A stretch of DNA of 64,000 nucleotides, from the NCBI GenBank assembly GCA_014208095.1, contig JACHMT010000002.1:1612001-1676000 (forward strand), read 5' to 3'. Positions 33,791 through 41,901 of the stretch are shown here, one piece after another. Within the stretch, counting starts at the first letter, position 1; every line of letters starts with the position of its first letter. The translations under genes were made by a program, and so were the position numbers. The notes under the pieces are model-generated. The model ran no database searches, was not told the DNA's origin, and saw only the letters and a list, made by a program, of their open reading frames with translations. The DNA is from Actinospineispora eucalypti. Its GTDB lineage: Bacteria; Actinomycetota; Actinomycetes; Mycobacteriales; Pseudonocardiaceae.

Positions 33791-34599
33791 TCCCGGCGGC
33801 ATTCGAATACCTGCGCGCCGACACGGTCGAGGAGGCCCTCGCCGCGTTGGCGGAGCTCGGTGACGAGGCCAAGTTGATGGCCGGTGGTCACTCGCTGCTG
33901 CCCATGATGAAGCTACGGCTGGCCTTTCCCGCCACCGTGGTCGACCTGGGACGGCTGGCCGAGCTCTGCTACCAGCGACTGGACGGGGACGAGGTGGCGA
34001 TCGGTGCGCTGACCAGGCACTGCGAGCTCGTGTCGTCCCCGTTGCTGGCCCGGGAGGTGCCGTTGTTGCCCCATGTCGCCGCTCGGGTCGGCGACCGGCA
34101 GATTCGGCACCGGGGCACGATCGGCGGCTCGCTGGCCCACGCCGACCCCGCCGCCGACCTCCCGGTGGCCGTCCGCGCGTTGGGCGGAACGATCGTGGTC
34201 CGGGGTCCCGACGGAGAACGGCACATCGACGTCGCGGACTTCTTCGTGGACTACTTCGAGACGGCGCTCGCTCCTGACGAGATGCTCGTCGAGATCCGGG
34301 TACCCCGGTGTGGCGCCCAGGGCTGGGCCTACCAGCGGTTCGCGCGCCGTTCGCACGACTGGGCGATCGTTGCCGCGGCAACGGTCGGCGGCCGAGTCGC
34401 GCTGGCGAACATGGCCAACGTGCCGACGCGGGCCACCGCCACCGAGCGGGCGCTGGCCTCCGGCGCTTCGATCGAACAGGCCGCCGCCCTCGCGGCCGAC
34501 GGGACCGAGCCCTCGGCCGACGGGCACGCCGACGCCGAGTACCGCCGCCACCTCGCGCGGCTGCTGACCCGCCGAGCACTCGAGTCGGCGGCCGCCTGA
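33787..34599 (+). CDS. Molybdenum hydroxylase medium (FAD) subunit
   Basis: A 270-residue CoxM-type subunit: MAGGHSLLPMMKLRL and TIGGSLAHADPAADLP (FAD contacts), then the CO-dehydrogenase flavoprotein C-terminal region. ATG overlaps the small-subunit stop (ATGA). Order is large-small-medium; many relatives have medium-small-large. No CoxD or CoxF-type maturation gene is seen nearby. Confidence 0.93.
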   Translation: MIPAAFEYLRADTVEEALAALAELGDEAKLMAGGHSLLPMMKLRLAFPATVVDLGRLAELCYQRLDGDEVAIGALTRHCELVSSPLLAREVPLLPHVAARVGDRQIRHRGTIGGSLAHADPAADLPVAVRALGGTIVVRGPDGERHIDVADFFVDYFETALAPDEMLVEIRVPRCGAQGWAYQRFARRSHDWAIVAAATVGGRVALANMANVPTRATATERALASGASIEQAAALAADGTEPSADGHADAEYRRHLARLLTRRALESAAA

Positions 34600-34653
34600 C
34601 CGGCGGGAGTACCTGCTCGTGAGGCTGTCCGGTATGCCCCTGTCGGAGGTGCG

Positions 34654-35688
34654 ATGAAGCTGGCGACGTTCTCCTATCCCGGCCCCCAGGGCCGGGAGTC
34701 CCGAGTGGGGGTGCCCGATGAGCAGGGCCTCATCGACATCACCAACGCGGCCGCGGAACTGCTGCGCATCCGCAAGGGCGGTACCCGTGCGCGCGATGTC
34801 GCGGCCGCGGTCGTGCCGCCGGACATGATCGAGTTCATTGCCACCGGTTCCATGGCGCTCGACCTCGCCGCCGAAGCCGTCGAGGCGGTGCGGACCGGCA
34901 GGATCGGACCGTGGAGCTCGGACGACGCGCGCGTTGTGTGGCCCGCCGATCAGGTGCGGCTGGAAGCTCCGCTGCGCCCCCGGAGCATGCGCGAGTTCGG
35001 CGTGTACACCGAGCACCTCGAGCATCTGGGCATCAAGGTGCCCGAGGCGTGGTACAAACTGCCGCTCTACTTCAAGGGCAACCCGGAGTCGGTGATCGGT
35101 CCCGACCAGACCATCCGATGGCCGGCGTTCACCACGACGCTCGACTTCGAGCTCGAGATCGGCGCGGTCATCGGCAAGCCGGCCCTCAACCTGAGTCCTG
35201 ACGAGGCCATGGACGCGGTGTTCGGCTACACGATCTTCAACGACGTCTCGGCACGGGACATCCAGCGCGCGGAGCAGACCTACCAGGTGGGCCCCGCCAA
35301 GGGGAAGGACTTCTGCAACGTGCTCGGACCGGTGATCGTCACCCGCGACGAGCTCGGCGACGGCGACCTCGCCGTGATCGTGCGGGTCAACGGCCGGGAG
35401 TGGACCCGCTCCACCACTGGGGGCATGTATCACCCCTGGCCACGGCTGGTCTCGCATGCTTCCTGGGAGGAGTCTCTGGTCCCGGGCGACCTGCTGACCG
35501 CCGGCACCGTGGCGGGCTGCTGCGCGGCGGAGTACTTCCTCGACCAGGGCCGGTCGCCGGAGGACGGTCTCCTCGCGCCCGGAGACGTCGTCGAGTTCGA
35601 GGTCGAGGGCATCGGGCTACTGCGCAACGCCGTCGGTGACCGCCCGGACGAACTGTCGCTCGACTACGGGGTACCGCTCTCCACGTGA
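34654..35688 (+). CDS. Fumarylacetoacetate hydrolase family protein
   Basis: A 344-residue FAH-fold enzyme with an N-terminal domain (KLATFSYPGPQGRESRVGV) and the catalytic core: FGVYTEHLEHLG, TTLDFELEIGAVIGKPA (metal Glu pair), FNDVSARDIQRAEQ (metal Asp) and FCNVLGPVIVTRDEL. Cleaves C-C bonds of 1,3-diketo or acylpyruvate-type acids, or hydrates dienoates. Follows the Mo-hydroxylase on the same strand with 54 bp spacing and may complete ring cleavage of its product. Confidence 0.88.
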   Translation: MKLATFSYPGPQGRESRVGVPDEQGLIDITNAAAELLRIRKGGTRARDVAAAVVPPDMIEFIATGSMALDLAAEAVEAVRTGRIGPWSSDDARVVWPADQVRLEAPLRPRSMREFGVYTEHLEHLGIKVPEAWYKLPLYFKGNPESVIGPDQTIRWPAFTTTLDFELEIGAVIGKPALNLSPDEAMDAVFGYTIFNDVSARDIQRAEQTYQVGPAKGKDFCNVLGPVIVTRDELGDGDLAVIVRVNGREWTRSTTGGMYHPWPRLVSHASWEESLVPGDLLTAGTVAGCCAAEYFLDQGRSPEDGLLAPGDVVEFEVEGIGLLRNAVGDRPDELSLDYGVPLST

Positions 35689-35711
35689 CCGCCGACGGGC
35701 AAGGCCCGTTC

Positions 35712-36650
35712 CTATAAATGCAGGAACGGCAGGACCGGACGTCCCGAATTGGTCCACTGGAGGACCAGGAGGACCGTGCCGTCCTGTTCGGCGCGCGTCG
35801 CGGGATATTCGACATCCGGCGGGTAGAACATGCAGGAGATCGCGTCGTACTCCCTGCTCCGCCAGGTTACCGAGCCCTCGATCAACCACCGGGTCTGTTG
35901 GAAGTCGACGGTGTCCGCGCCCAGCACCGCCCCCTTCGCCAGGCGCACCAGCTTCACGTTCGGACCGGTCTCGTACATGTTCAGCACGTGCTTGACCTCG
36001 ACGCCGTCGCGCACCGGCAGCCACGGCAGTTCCTTGGTACGCACGTAGACCGGGTGCGGCAGACGAGGGCGGGCGTACTGGACCTTCTCCTCGCCGGTGA
36101 GCCGCGACTTGCCCTGCTCGATCGCGATCGTGATCGCCTCGAACGAGTCCAGCGGCCGCCCGCCATCCGGCCGGTAGATCCCGTTGTCGAAGTTGCCGTA
36201 CTTTTCCAGCTCCTTGGTGGTCTTCGAGATCAGCGTCTGGTCGAGGAACGGCCGGTTGGAGGGACCGGTGAACTGGGTTTGGAGCATGTGGCACCGAGCC
36301 GTCGGGTTCTCCACCGAGGCCATCGGACCGTACTTGACCGAGTCACCGACGAACTGAAGGTCGCCTTCCTCCACGGTGTCCTTGCCGAACTTCATCGCTC
36401 CCCGGTGGAAGTACCGGACCTGCGAGAAGGTGTGGGCGTGGCGCACATTGCGGATCTCCTCCAGCTCCAGTGCGCTGTTGTTGGTGACCGCGATGCCGCG
36501 CTGAGGGTTGATCACCTGGAAGAAGCGCTGGTCCCAGCTCGACGCCTGCCTGCCACCGAAACCCTGCGCCTGCACGGCAAGGTCGTCGTAGTGAACGCAC
36601 ACGGCTTCGGTGCCCTCGAACGTGTCCGTCTCATTCAGGATCAGCGGCAA
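35712..36650 (-). CDS. Cupin-like protein of unknown function
   Basis: A 312-residue protein with two beta-rich halves. Segments such as HTFSQVRYFHRGAMKFG, EEGDLQFVGDSVKYGPMAS and RWLIEGSVTWRSREYDAIS read like double-stranded beta-helix (bicupin) folds, but the classic HxH motif is not clear. The start is probably TTG 36650, with AAGGG upstream; the next in-frame ATG would cut into the domain. Divergent from the single cupin at 36915, with two island motifs between. Possibly an oxygenase or isomerase of the pathway; not assigned. Confidence 0.65.
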   Translation of the reverse strand: MPLILNETDTFEGTEAVCVHYDDLAVQAQGFGGRQASSWDQRFFQVINPQRGIAVTNNSALELEEIRNVRHAHTFSQVRYFHRGAMKFGKDTVEEGDLQFVGDSVKYGPMASVENPTARCHMLQTQFTGPSNRPFLDQTLISKTTKELEKYGNFDNGIYRPDGGRPLDSFEAITIAIEQGKSRLTGEEKVQYARPRLPHPVYVRTKELPWLPVRDGVEVKHVLNMYETGPNVKLVRLAKGAVLGADTVDFQQTRWLIEGSVTWRSREYDAISCMFYPPDVEYPATRAEQDGTVLLVLQWTNSGRPVLPFLHL

Positions 36651-36723
36651 CAGTCCATCCCTTCAACGCGGTCTTAGCGGGGCTACCGGATCTGCGGGTC
36701 GCCCTACCGTCCACTACGTGACA

Positions 36724-36734
36724 TTGTTGGACAT
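36724..36734 (+). promoter_or_regulatory. Candidate GntR operator (TTGTTGGACAT)
   Basis: Promoter side of the bicupin gene (start 36650); almost identical to the element at 41891 (TTGTTGGATAT). Confidence 0.5.
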
Positions 36735-36832
36735 TTCTGCGTTGCGCGCAATGGGTCCGGACCTACGAGTTCGCCGCACGCCAGCCCGGACTGCGCGCGA
36801 CCGCCAGCTGATGCGTTGACCTCGACTATAAA

Positions 36833-36843
36833 TTGTCCTATAT
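36833..36843 (+). promoter_or_regulatory. Candidate GntR operator (TTGTCCTATAT)
   Basis: AT-rich patch upstream of the cupin at 36915, with a second arm TAAACGATAGG following. Second site of the divergent region. Confidence 0.45.
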
Positions 36844-36914
36844 TTTCCTAAACGATAGGCACGACGATCTACGGGCCCGACCGGTCCCGACGTCCTGTGA
36901 CCGAGAGGATGACC

Positions 36915-37394
36915 ATGTCCGCCGAGGACTCCGCCGACACCGTTGTGGCTCCCAACCTCAGCCTGCTGACCGGGCCGATCGAGAATCCGGGTCAGCCCAC
37001 AATTTTCAAGATCGAAAAACCTGAGATGAAGCGTGGCAGGCACGTCAGGGTGCTGGCGCGGACCGAGACGATGTACTGCAACGTGCAGTTCGTCCGCCAG
37101 GGCGGCGAGAACAAGCTGCACTCCCACCCGAACCTCGACGGCCTGTGGTTCGTCCTGAAGGGCAAGGCCCGCTTCTACCAGGGCCATGAAGAGCTGCTCG
37201 TCGAGCTCAACGCCGGCGAAGGCGTCGTCATCCCGCACGACTACAAGTACTGGTTCGAGAGCGCCGGCGACGAGGACCTGGAGCTACTGCAGGTCGAGTC
37301 GTTCCTCAATGCTGGCGATGAGATCAAGCGTGTGGTGCACGACAAGAGCGGCGAACTTTCGAGCGAGACCTGGGATATGGAGTCGAGCCACTAA
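36915..37394 (+). CDS. Single-domain cupin protein
   Basis: A 159-residue cupin: NKLHSHPNLDGLWFVLKGKARFY (HxH, with Asp where Glu is common, then the Gly turn) and GVVIPHDYKYWFES with the third His. Metal binding is likely. ATG 36915 is preferred to 36909 because GAGAGG is at the right distance. Followed by a strong hairpin terminator. May be a ring-cleaving or isomerising metalloenzyme; function not assignable. Confidence 0.82.
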   Translation: MSAEDSADTVVAPNLSLLTGPIENPGQPTIFKIEKPEMKRGRHVRVLARTETMYCNVQFVRQGGENKLHSHPNLDGLWFVLKGKARFYQGHEELLVELNAGEGVVIPHDYKYWFESAGDEDLELLQVESFLNAGDEIKRVVHDKSGELSSETWDMESSH

Positions 37395-37418
37395 GGAGTA
37401 CCGAAAGCTCGTTACCTG

Positions 37419-37450
37419 GGTGTGGCCCCAGAGATCCGGGGCCACACCCA
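37419..37450. terminator. Rho-independent-type hairpin
   Basis: GGGTGTGGCCCC and GGGGCCACACCC form a perfect 12-bp stem with an 8-base loop, followed by ATTTGTGTTGTG. It lies between the convergent cupin (ends 37394) and ferredoxin (ends 37532) genes and may serve both. Confidence 0.8.
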
Positions 37451-37531
37451 TTTGTGTTGTGCGGTTGCCGGAATTCGGGCCGCTACCGCTTCGTGCCGAG
37501 CGACCATGGCCGGAGATGCTGGCTCACCGGA

Positions 37532-37723
37532 TCAGACTTCGAGCGTGATTGCCTGCGTGGGGCAGCTGTTCGCCGCCGCAACCACGTCGTCCCGCACCGA
37601 CTCGGCAGGTTGCTCCTGGAGCACGTACAAGAAGTCGTCGTCACGAACCTCGAATACGTCCGGGGCATACATCATGCATTCCCCGTGTGCCTCACACTTC
37701 TTGAAGTCAACGTGCACGCGCAC
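37532..37723 (-). CDS. 3Fe-4S ferredoxin, P450 redox partner
   Basis: A 63-residue ferredoxin: CEAHGEC and NSCPTQAI, i.e. CXX-H-XXC...CP with His at the non-ligand position (Tyr in the other ferredoxin here). It lies 15 bp after the NHL propeller gene and in one transcript with it and the mycofactocin SDR. It likely serves one of the P450s elsewhere in the island, as no P450 adjoins it. Confidence 0.9.
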   Translation of the reverse strand: MRVHVDFKKCEAHGECMMYAPDVFEVRDDDFLYVLQEQPAESVRDDVVAAANSCPTQAITLEV

Positions 37724-37738
37724 CGACTTGTCCTTTCT

Positions 37739-38734
37739 CTACACCGGGTCCCAGCGACGGATACTGGCCGGCTCCACATCGGGTACCTGATCGAAGTTGA
37801 ATCGGAGCCATGACCGGGCAACCTCGGCGACGAAGATCCGCCCATCACGATCGACGGCGACGTCGTGCGGCGCGGTGAGGCGACAACCGCCGTCATGCCG
37901 GTCGAGAATCAGCCTTTCCCTGCCGTCAGCGTCCAGGGCGACCAGGCGATTGCCCAGCTGAGCCACGTCTCTCTGCACAGCGCTCGGACCGAGTTCGGCA
38001 ATCAGGAGCAGATCTTCATCACCCCAACGCATCGGCACCGCGGCGCACGGGCGGTGACAATGCCAGTGCCCGAACGCGCCGCCCTTTTTGTCGAAGAACT
38101 GGAGGCGGAAGTTCTCCCGGTCAGATACGACGAGGAGATCCTCGCCGAGGAAGCTCAGATGGTGCGGGAGGCTGAAACAACCGATCGCGCCGCCGGGCTC
38201 CCCCCACGACAGCACATGGACACCGTGACGGTCGAAACGGTGGATTCGAGAGTTTCCGTATCCGTCGGCGACGAAAATGTCACCGCTGCGCGGATGCACA
38301 GCCACGGAGGTCGGCCGGTTGAACGCCTTTCCCTCCTGCCAGGGCGCCGGCGCACCCCGGTTGCCGAGCACGAAGTGCAGGTCCCCGTCAGGAGAGCGCT
38401 TCTCGACGACATGCCCGAACTCGTCAACCAGATACAGATCGCCGAACCGGTCCACGGTGATTCCGTGCGGGCGAGCGAACTGGCCCTCCCCCCAAGCGCG
38501 GAGCACACGCCCGGCCAGATCGAGCTGGACGACGGGCACCGCGCCTCGGTGGAAGGCCCAGACGGTGCCATCCGGCGCCGCGGCCACGGAGGCCGTGTCC
38601 CCCGTGAACGTGAGTCCCCTCGAGGGTGGAGGCCAGTCGGGAACAGGTGCGTGCGTCACCGCATGCTCGCCCTCCGCCCGAGCTCCGGGCATGGCCAGCC
38701 CCAGCAGCGTTTCGTGCGACGGCATCAGATCCAC
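37739..38734 (-). CDS. NHL-repeat six-bladed beta-propeller, amidating-lyase-like
   Basis: A 331-residue propeller. Repeats: FARPHGITVDRFGDLYLVDE, FNRPTSVAVHPRSGDIFVAD, FSLPHHLSFLGEDLLVVSD, LTAPHDVAVDRDGRIFVAE. They resemble the peptidyl-alpha-hydroxyglycine alpha-amidating lyase (PAL) propeller, whose metal site uses His residues after each blade's PHG/PHH/PHD step, all seen here. No signal peptide. A lyase or lactonase acting on hydroxylated products is plausible. Start GTG 38734 or ATG 38725. Confidence 0.8.
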   Translation of the reverse strand: MDLMPSHETLLGLAMPGARAEGEHAVTHAPVPDWPPPSRGLTFTGDTASVAAAPDGTVWAFHRGAVPVVQLDLAGRVLRAWGEGQFARPHGITVDRFGDLYLVDEFGHVVEKRSPDGDLHFVLGNRGAPAPWQEGKAFNRPTSVAVHPRSGDIFVADGYGNSRIHRFDRHGVHVLSWGEPGGAIGCFSLPHHLSFLGEDLLVVSDRENFRLQFFDKKGGAFGHWHCHRPCAAVPMRWGDEDLLLIAELGPSAVQRDVAQLGNRLVALDADGRERLILDRHDGGCRLTAPHDVAVDRDGRIFVAEVARSWLRFNFDQVPDVEPASIRRWDPV

Positions 38735-38752
38735 GATCCGAACTCGACAGCC

Positions 38753-39568
38753 TCAGTACTGCGTGTTGCCGGCGTCCACGGTCATCGCATGGGCGGTGAC
38801 GTAGCGCGCCTCGTCGGAGGTCAGGAAGACCACCGCGTTGCTGGCGTCCTCGGGTTCGATCATGGGCACGTCGATGCCATTGGTGAACATGGGCGCCAGC
38901 CGAGGGTGCTTGGCGAGGACCTCGCCCATTCGCGCGAAGGACGCATCGGAGTTCATCAAGGTCTGCACGCCGGTCGGATGCAGGGTGTTGACCCTGATGT
39001 TGTGCTCGGCCAGCTCGAAAGCCAGCGAACGCATGAGCCCGACGATCGCGCTCTTGGCCGCCGTGTACGGGTGGAAGAACGGCAGTCCCTTGAGGCCGGC
39101 CGCGGAACTGATCAGCAATATCGAACCGCCACCGGAGTCAACCAGATGCTGGATCGAGAGCTGCACGGTGTTCCAGACACCGGTCAGATTGATGTCCAGC
39201 ACGTCCTGCCACAGCTCCGGCGTGACCTCGTGCCACTCCTGGATCGTGATGATCCCGGCGTTGGCGACCACGGCGTCGAGCCGGCCCAATTGGCTCACGC
39301 CGTTGTCGATCGCGGCCTTGAGGCCCTGCCGGTCCCTGACATCCGCTTCGACAGCCACGATACGTCGGTCGAGTGCCTCGACCTCCTTGACCGTGCCGGC
39401 AAGGTCTTCCGACGTCGCTGGCGGGTACCGCGTGTGCGGCATCGGTGCGCACGCGTCGACGGCAATGATGTCCGCCCCTTCCCGTGCCGCGCGAATCGCA
39501 TGGCTACGGCCCTGACCGCGCGCCGCCCCCGTGATCAACATGACCTTGCCTGAGAGCCGACCAGTCAT
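38753..39568 (-). CDS. Mycofactocin-type SDR, second copy
   Basis: A 271-residue SDR of the same group as 15713-16534: VMLITGAARGQGRSHAIRAA, insertion DACAPMPHTRYPPATSED, NAGIITI, YTAAKSAIVGLMRSL, LTSDEARYVTAHAMTVDAG. Predicted to oxidise an alcohol with mycofactocin as electron acceptor. Leads the operon SDR-NHL propeller-ferredoxin; an island motif lies 13 bp upstream of its ATG. The mycofactocin biosynthesis genes are not in this window. Confidence 0.9.
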   Translation of the reverse strand: MTGRLSGKVMLITGAARGQGRSHAIRAAREGADIIAVDACAPMPHTRYPPATSEDLAGTVKEVEALDRRIVAVEADVRDRQGLKAAIDNGVSQLGRLDAVVANAGIITIQEWHEVTPELWQDVLDINLTGVWNTVQLSIQHLVDSGGGSILLISSAAGLKGLPFFHPYTAAKSAIVGLMRSLAFELAEHNIRVNTLHPTGVQTLMNSDASFARMGEVLAKHPRLAPMFTNGIDVPMIEPEDASNAVVFLTSDEARYVTAHAMTVDAGNTQY

Positions 39569-39580
39569 CGCACCTCCAAA

Positions 39581-39591
39581 GAGTCCGACAA
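39581..39591 (-). promoter_or_regulatory. Candidate GntR operator (TTGTCGGACTC on minus strand)
   Basis: Plus-strand reading GAGTCCGACAA. A weaker second copy (TAGTCCGCTCA) lies at 39598-39608. Promoter of the mycofactocin SDR operon. Confidence 0.5.
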
Positions 39592-39834
39592 TAACAATAG
39601 TCCGCTCATGGTGTCCTTGACTAGCACCTGGGCATCAAGGTAGGTAACGGCAGTCGGCGGCTCAGCCCCGTCTACTGGCTATCGTTCGACTTTTTAGCCT
39701 CGCGGCCCCGGGCGCTGATCTTGCTGGAGGGTTCGCCGGTGATCGGAGGTATTGGCCCCTCCTGCTATTAGGTGCTCAAGCATTGCTCAAACCGATGGCT
39801 CCCGATCAGTCGCCCGTTGGCGCACCGCCGGACG

Positions 39835-40521
39835 TCATGGCCGATGCGCGACACCATGCAGCATCAACGCGGCCGCCTCCTCGGTCTGCACGCGTCGGTC
39901 AGGTGACCGGCCGCCCGGAAACACCCACTCGTCAAACAGCGCCATCGCGAGGACCATCCCGGTGATTGCCCCGATGGTCGCATCGGGTTGGTGGAGTCCG
40001 GCGTAGCCCTGCGCGCGGGCCTCGTCGAGCAGCGCCTGTCGGAGGGTCACCATTCCCTGGGTGAACTGCTCACTGATCGAGCGCGCCAGGTCGCCGAGCC
40101 GGCCGTCGGCGGCGGTGGCCGTGAGCAGCAGCCTCAATGAGTCGCGGTGAGGCTCGACCGCGTCGTAGAGGCCCACGACGAAATGCCGGGCAAGTTGCTC
40201 CGGGTCCCGTTGGCCAGGCGGGTTCGAGCGCCAGAACTCGAAGTGTTGCTCCAGGAAGTCTCGGAGCGGGGTCAGAACCGTCGCTTCGAACAGCTCGGCC
40301 TTCGACGAGAAATGGCGGTACAACGTCGGCTGGTCTACCGATGCCCGCTCGACGATCTGCGCGGTCGTCGTCGCCTGGTACCCCTGGCACTCGAAAAGGT
40401 CCCGCGCCGCCTCCAGCAACAGCAGCCGGATCTCCGCTGAGGAACGCCGGTTCGCGCGGTTGCGAGTACCCGTCCTTGGGGTCGCGCGCGTTTCGGCACG
40501 ACCCGCATACGATGGTTTCAT
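39835..40521 (-). CDS. TetR-family regulator
   Basis: A 228-residue TetR: EAARDLFECQGYQATTTAQI then SVDQPTLYRHFSSKAELFEA (HTH), followed by a helical ligand domain. An Arg-rich N-terminal tail of about 30 residues precedes the HTH. Located 52 bp downstream of the membrane protein gene in the same direction, so it is probably co-transcribed with the SnoaL-like and membrane genes. No clear own operator seen. Confidence 0.87.
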   Translation of the reverse strand: MKPSYAGRAETRATPRTGTRNRANRRSSAEIRLLLLEAARDLFECQGYQATTTAQIVERASVDQPTLYRHFSSKAELFEATVLTPLRDFLEQHFEFWRSNPPGQRDPEQLARHFVVGLYDAVEPHRDSLRLLLTATAADGRLGDLARSISEQFTQGMVTLRQALLDEARAQGYAGLHQPDATIGAITGMVLAMALFDEWVFPGGRSPDRRVQTEEAAALMLHGVAHRP

Positions 40522-40573
40522 CCGGCCTCTCGTAACGCCCTCAACATCGGCGGCGGGAACAAAAGGGGGCTAT

Positions 40574-41341
40574 TCAGTCGACGCGCCGCGCGGGCTGCGG
40601 CTCAGGTTCGGCCGCCACGATCGCCATTTCGGACGCGGCGGACCCGTCGAGCCGCTTGATCGCCGACATCATCACGGTCGACATGCCGACGACCCAGACG
40701 AAGAACACCGCCAGCGGGAGCCAGTAGGCGAGCACTCCGTTCCAGGAGAACGGCCCGCTCTTGAAGAAACTGATCAACCCTCCGGGGACCGAGAGCAACG
40801 CGGTCCACCAGCACAGGTACCCGGACCATCGGGGAAATATCGGGTGCGCCGACTGGTCGCCGAGAATCGTCCACCCGGTCACTCCCAGCCAGATCATCAG
40901 CGGCGGCCATGGGTACAGAAACAGGAACCAGGCGAAGTCGTTGATCGATCTGGTCACGTCCGGGTCGATCTCGCCAGGCCGAAAGGCCGCGAGGGCCCAG
41001 ATCATCGGCACGAAGACGACGATCACGGTGACCACGCCGATGCAGACCACCTGCGTGTAGGTGCGGATCGGCGTCCGGCCCTCCAGCAGCCTGGTCAGCG
41101 CCGCGAGCGCGCACCCCCACAGGGCGACGAAACAGAACCCGGTGATCATGAGAAAGCAACCGACCCGGATCCGGGTCTGGTGTTCGACATAGATCTTGAC
41201 GATCTGAGCGCTGGAGTCCTCCGCGGAGGGCGGCAGGATGAATCCGGACAGCACGAAGCCAGTACCGAACAGCAGGAACATGCCGGCGAAGCCAACCCAG
41301 ATGGCGGTTCGCACGGGCCCGAGGCTGAGCCGCTCGGTCAT
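40574..41341 (-). CDS. Multi-pass membrane protein of unknown function
   Basis: A 255-residue protein with about six to seven hydrophobic segments (AIWVGFAGMFLLFGTGFVL, GCFLMITGFCFVALWGCAL, VVCIGVVTVIVVFVPMIWAL, and later ones near 150, 190 and 220). No transporter family recognised. ATG 41341 overlaps the SnoaL-like stop (ATGA), so the two are coupled. Could handle uptake or membrane delivery of the island's hydrophobic substrate; that is speculation. Confidence 0.8.
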   Translation of the reverse strand: MTERLSLGPVRTAIWVGFAGMFLLFGTGFVLSGFILPPSAEDSSAQIVKIYVEHQTRIRVGCFLMITGFCFVALWGCALAALTRLLEGRTPIRTYTQVVCIGVVTVIVVFVPMIWALAAFRPGEIDPDVTRSINDFAWFLFLYPWPPLMIWLGVTGWTILGDQSAHPIFPRWSGYLCWWTALLSVPGGLISFFKSGPFSWNGVLAYWLPLAVFFVWVVGMSTVMMSAIKRLDGSAASEMAIVAAEPEPQPARRVD

Positions 41342-41871
41342 CGCGCGCTCCCGGTGGAATAGAGCGGGTCGGCCGCGTCCGGGCGGCCGAGGAGGATGTC
41401 GCGGTCGGCCCACTGGTCCCACATCTTCGCGGTGGGCGGGTCCACTCGGGAGTAGTCGTACACCAGCCGTCGGTGCGCGATCGCCCATCGCCCGGCCCGC
41501 TTCTCGAAGCGGTCCACGAAGCGACCTCCGAACAGGATGTCGGGCAAGCTCGCATCGGGGTCCCGGCCTACGAGAACGTTGTAGAGGTAGGACTCCACGT
41601 GCGCGCTGTCACCGTCCCGTTCGATCAAGGTGTTGGTGACGACATGCTGCATGATCCCGTACTCCGAGGCGGGCCCCCGAAACTGGTGCACGAGTTCGAT
41701 GAACCCCTCGAGACCGCCGTTGAACACGCCGTGTTCGTCGATCGCGTCCTCGTGATAGCAGCCACGGACGAGGTCGACGTCGTACCGGTCGATACCCCGG
41801 CAGTAGCGGTAGAGACAGTCCCTGATCTGCTCGCGCGCCCAGAGCTCTTCAACGATCTCCGACGTGTCCAC
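41338..41871 (-). CDS. SnoaL/NTF2-like protein
   Basis: A 177-residue protein of the NTF2-like superfamily (SnoaL_4 type): REQIRDCLYRYCRGIDRYDV, CYHEDAIDEHGVFNGG, HVVTNTLIERDGDSAHVESY and RFEKRAGRWAIAHRRLVYDY. Members include ring-hydroxylating dioxygenase small subunits, isomerases and dehydratases; Tyr/Asp/His pocket residues are kept. First gene of the transcript with the membrane protein and TetR, under an island motif at 41891. Confidence 0.83.
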   Translation of the reverse strand: MDTSEIVEELWAREQIRDCLYRYCRGIDRYDVDLVRGCYHEDAIDEHGVFNGGLEGFIELVHQFRGPASEYGIMQHVVTNTLIERDGDSAHVESYLYNVLVGRDPDASLPDILFGGRFVDRFEKRAGRWAIAHRRLVYDYSRVDPPTAKMWDQWADRDILLGRPDAADPLYSTGSAR

Positions 41872-41890
41872 CGTGGTTCTCCGTTCGAAA

Positions 41891-41901
41891 TTGTTGGATA
41901 T
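41891..41901 (+). promoter_or_regulatory. Candidate GntR operator (TTGTTGGATAT)
   Basis: 20 bp upstream of the SnoaL-like start (41871); AAATTGTTGGATATTTTGA closely repeats the elements at 23691 and 36724. Confidence 0.5.

Noticed and set aside
33913..35457. 514-residue minus-strand ORF
   Set aside because: Antisense of the FAD subunit and FAA hydrolase genes; no domain seen.
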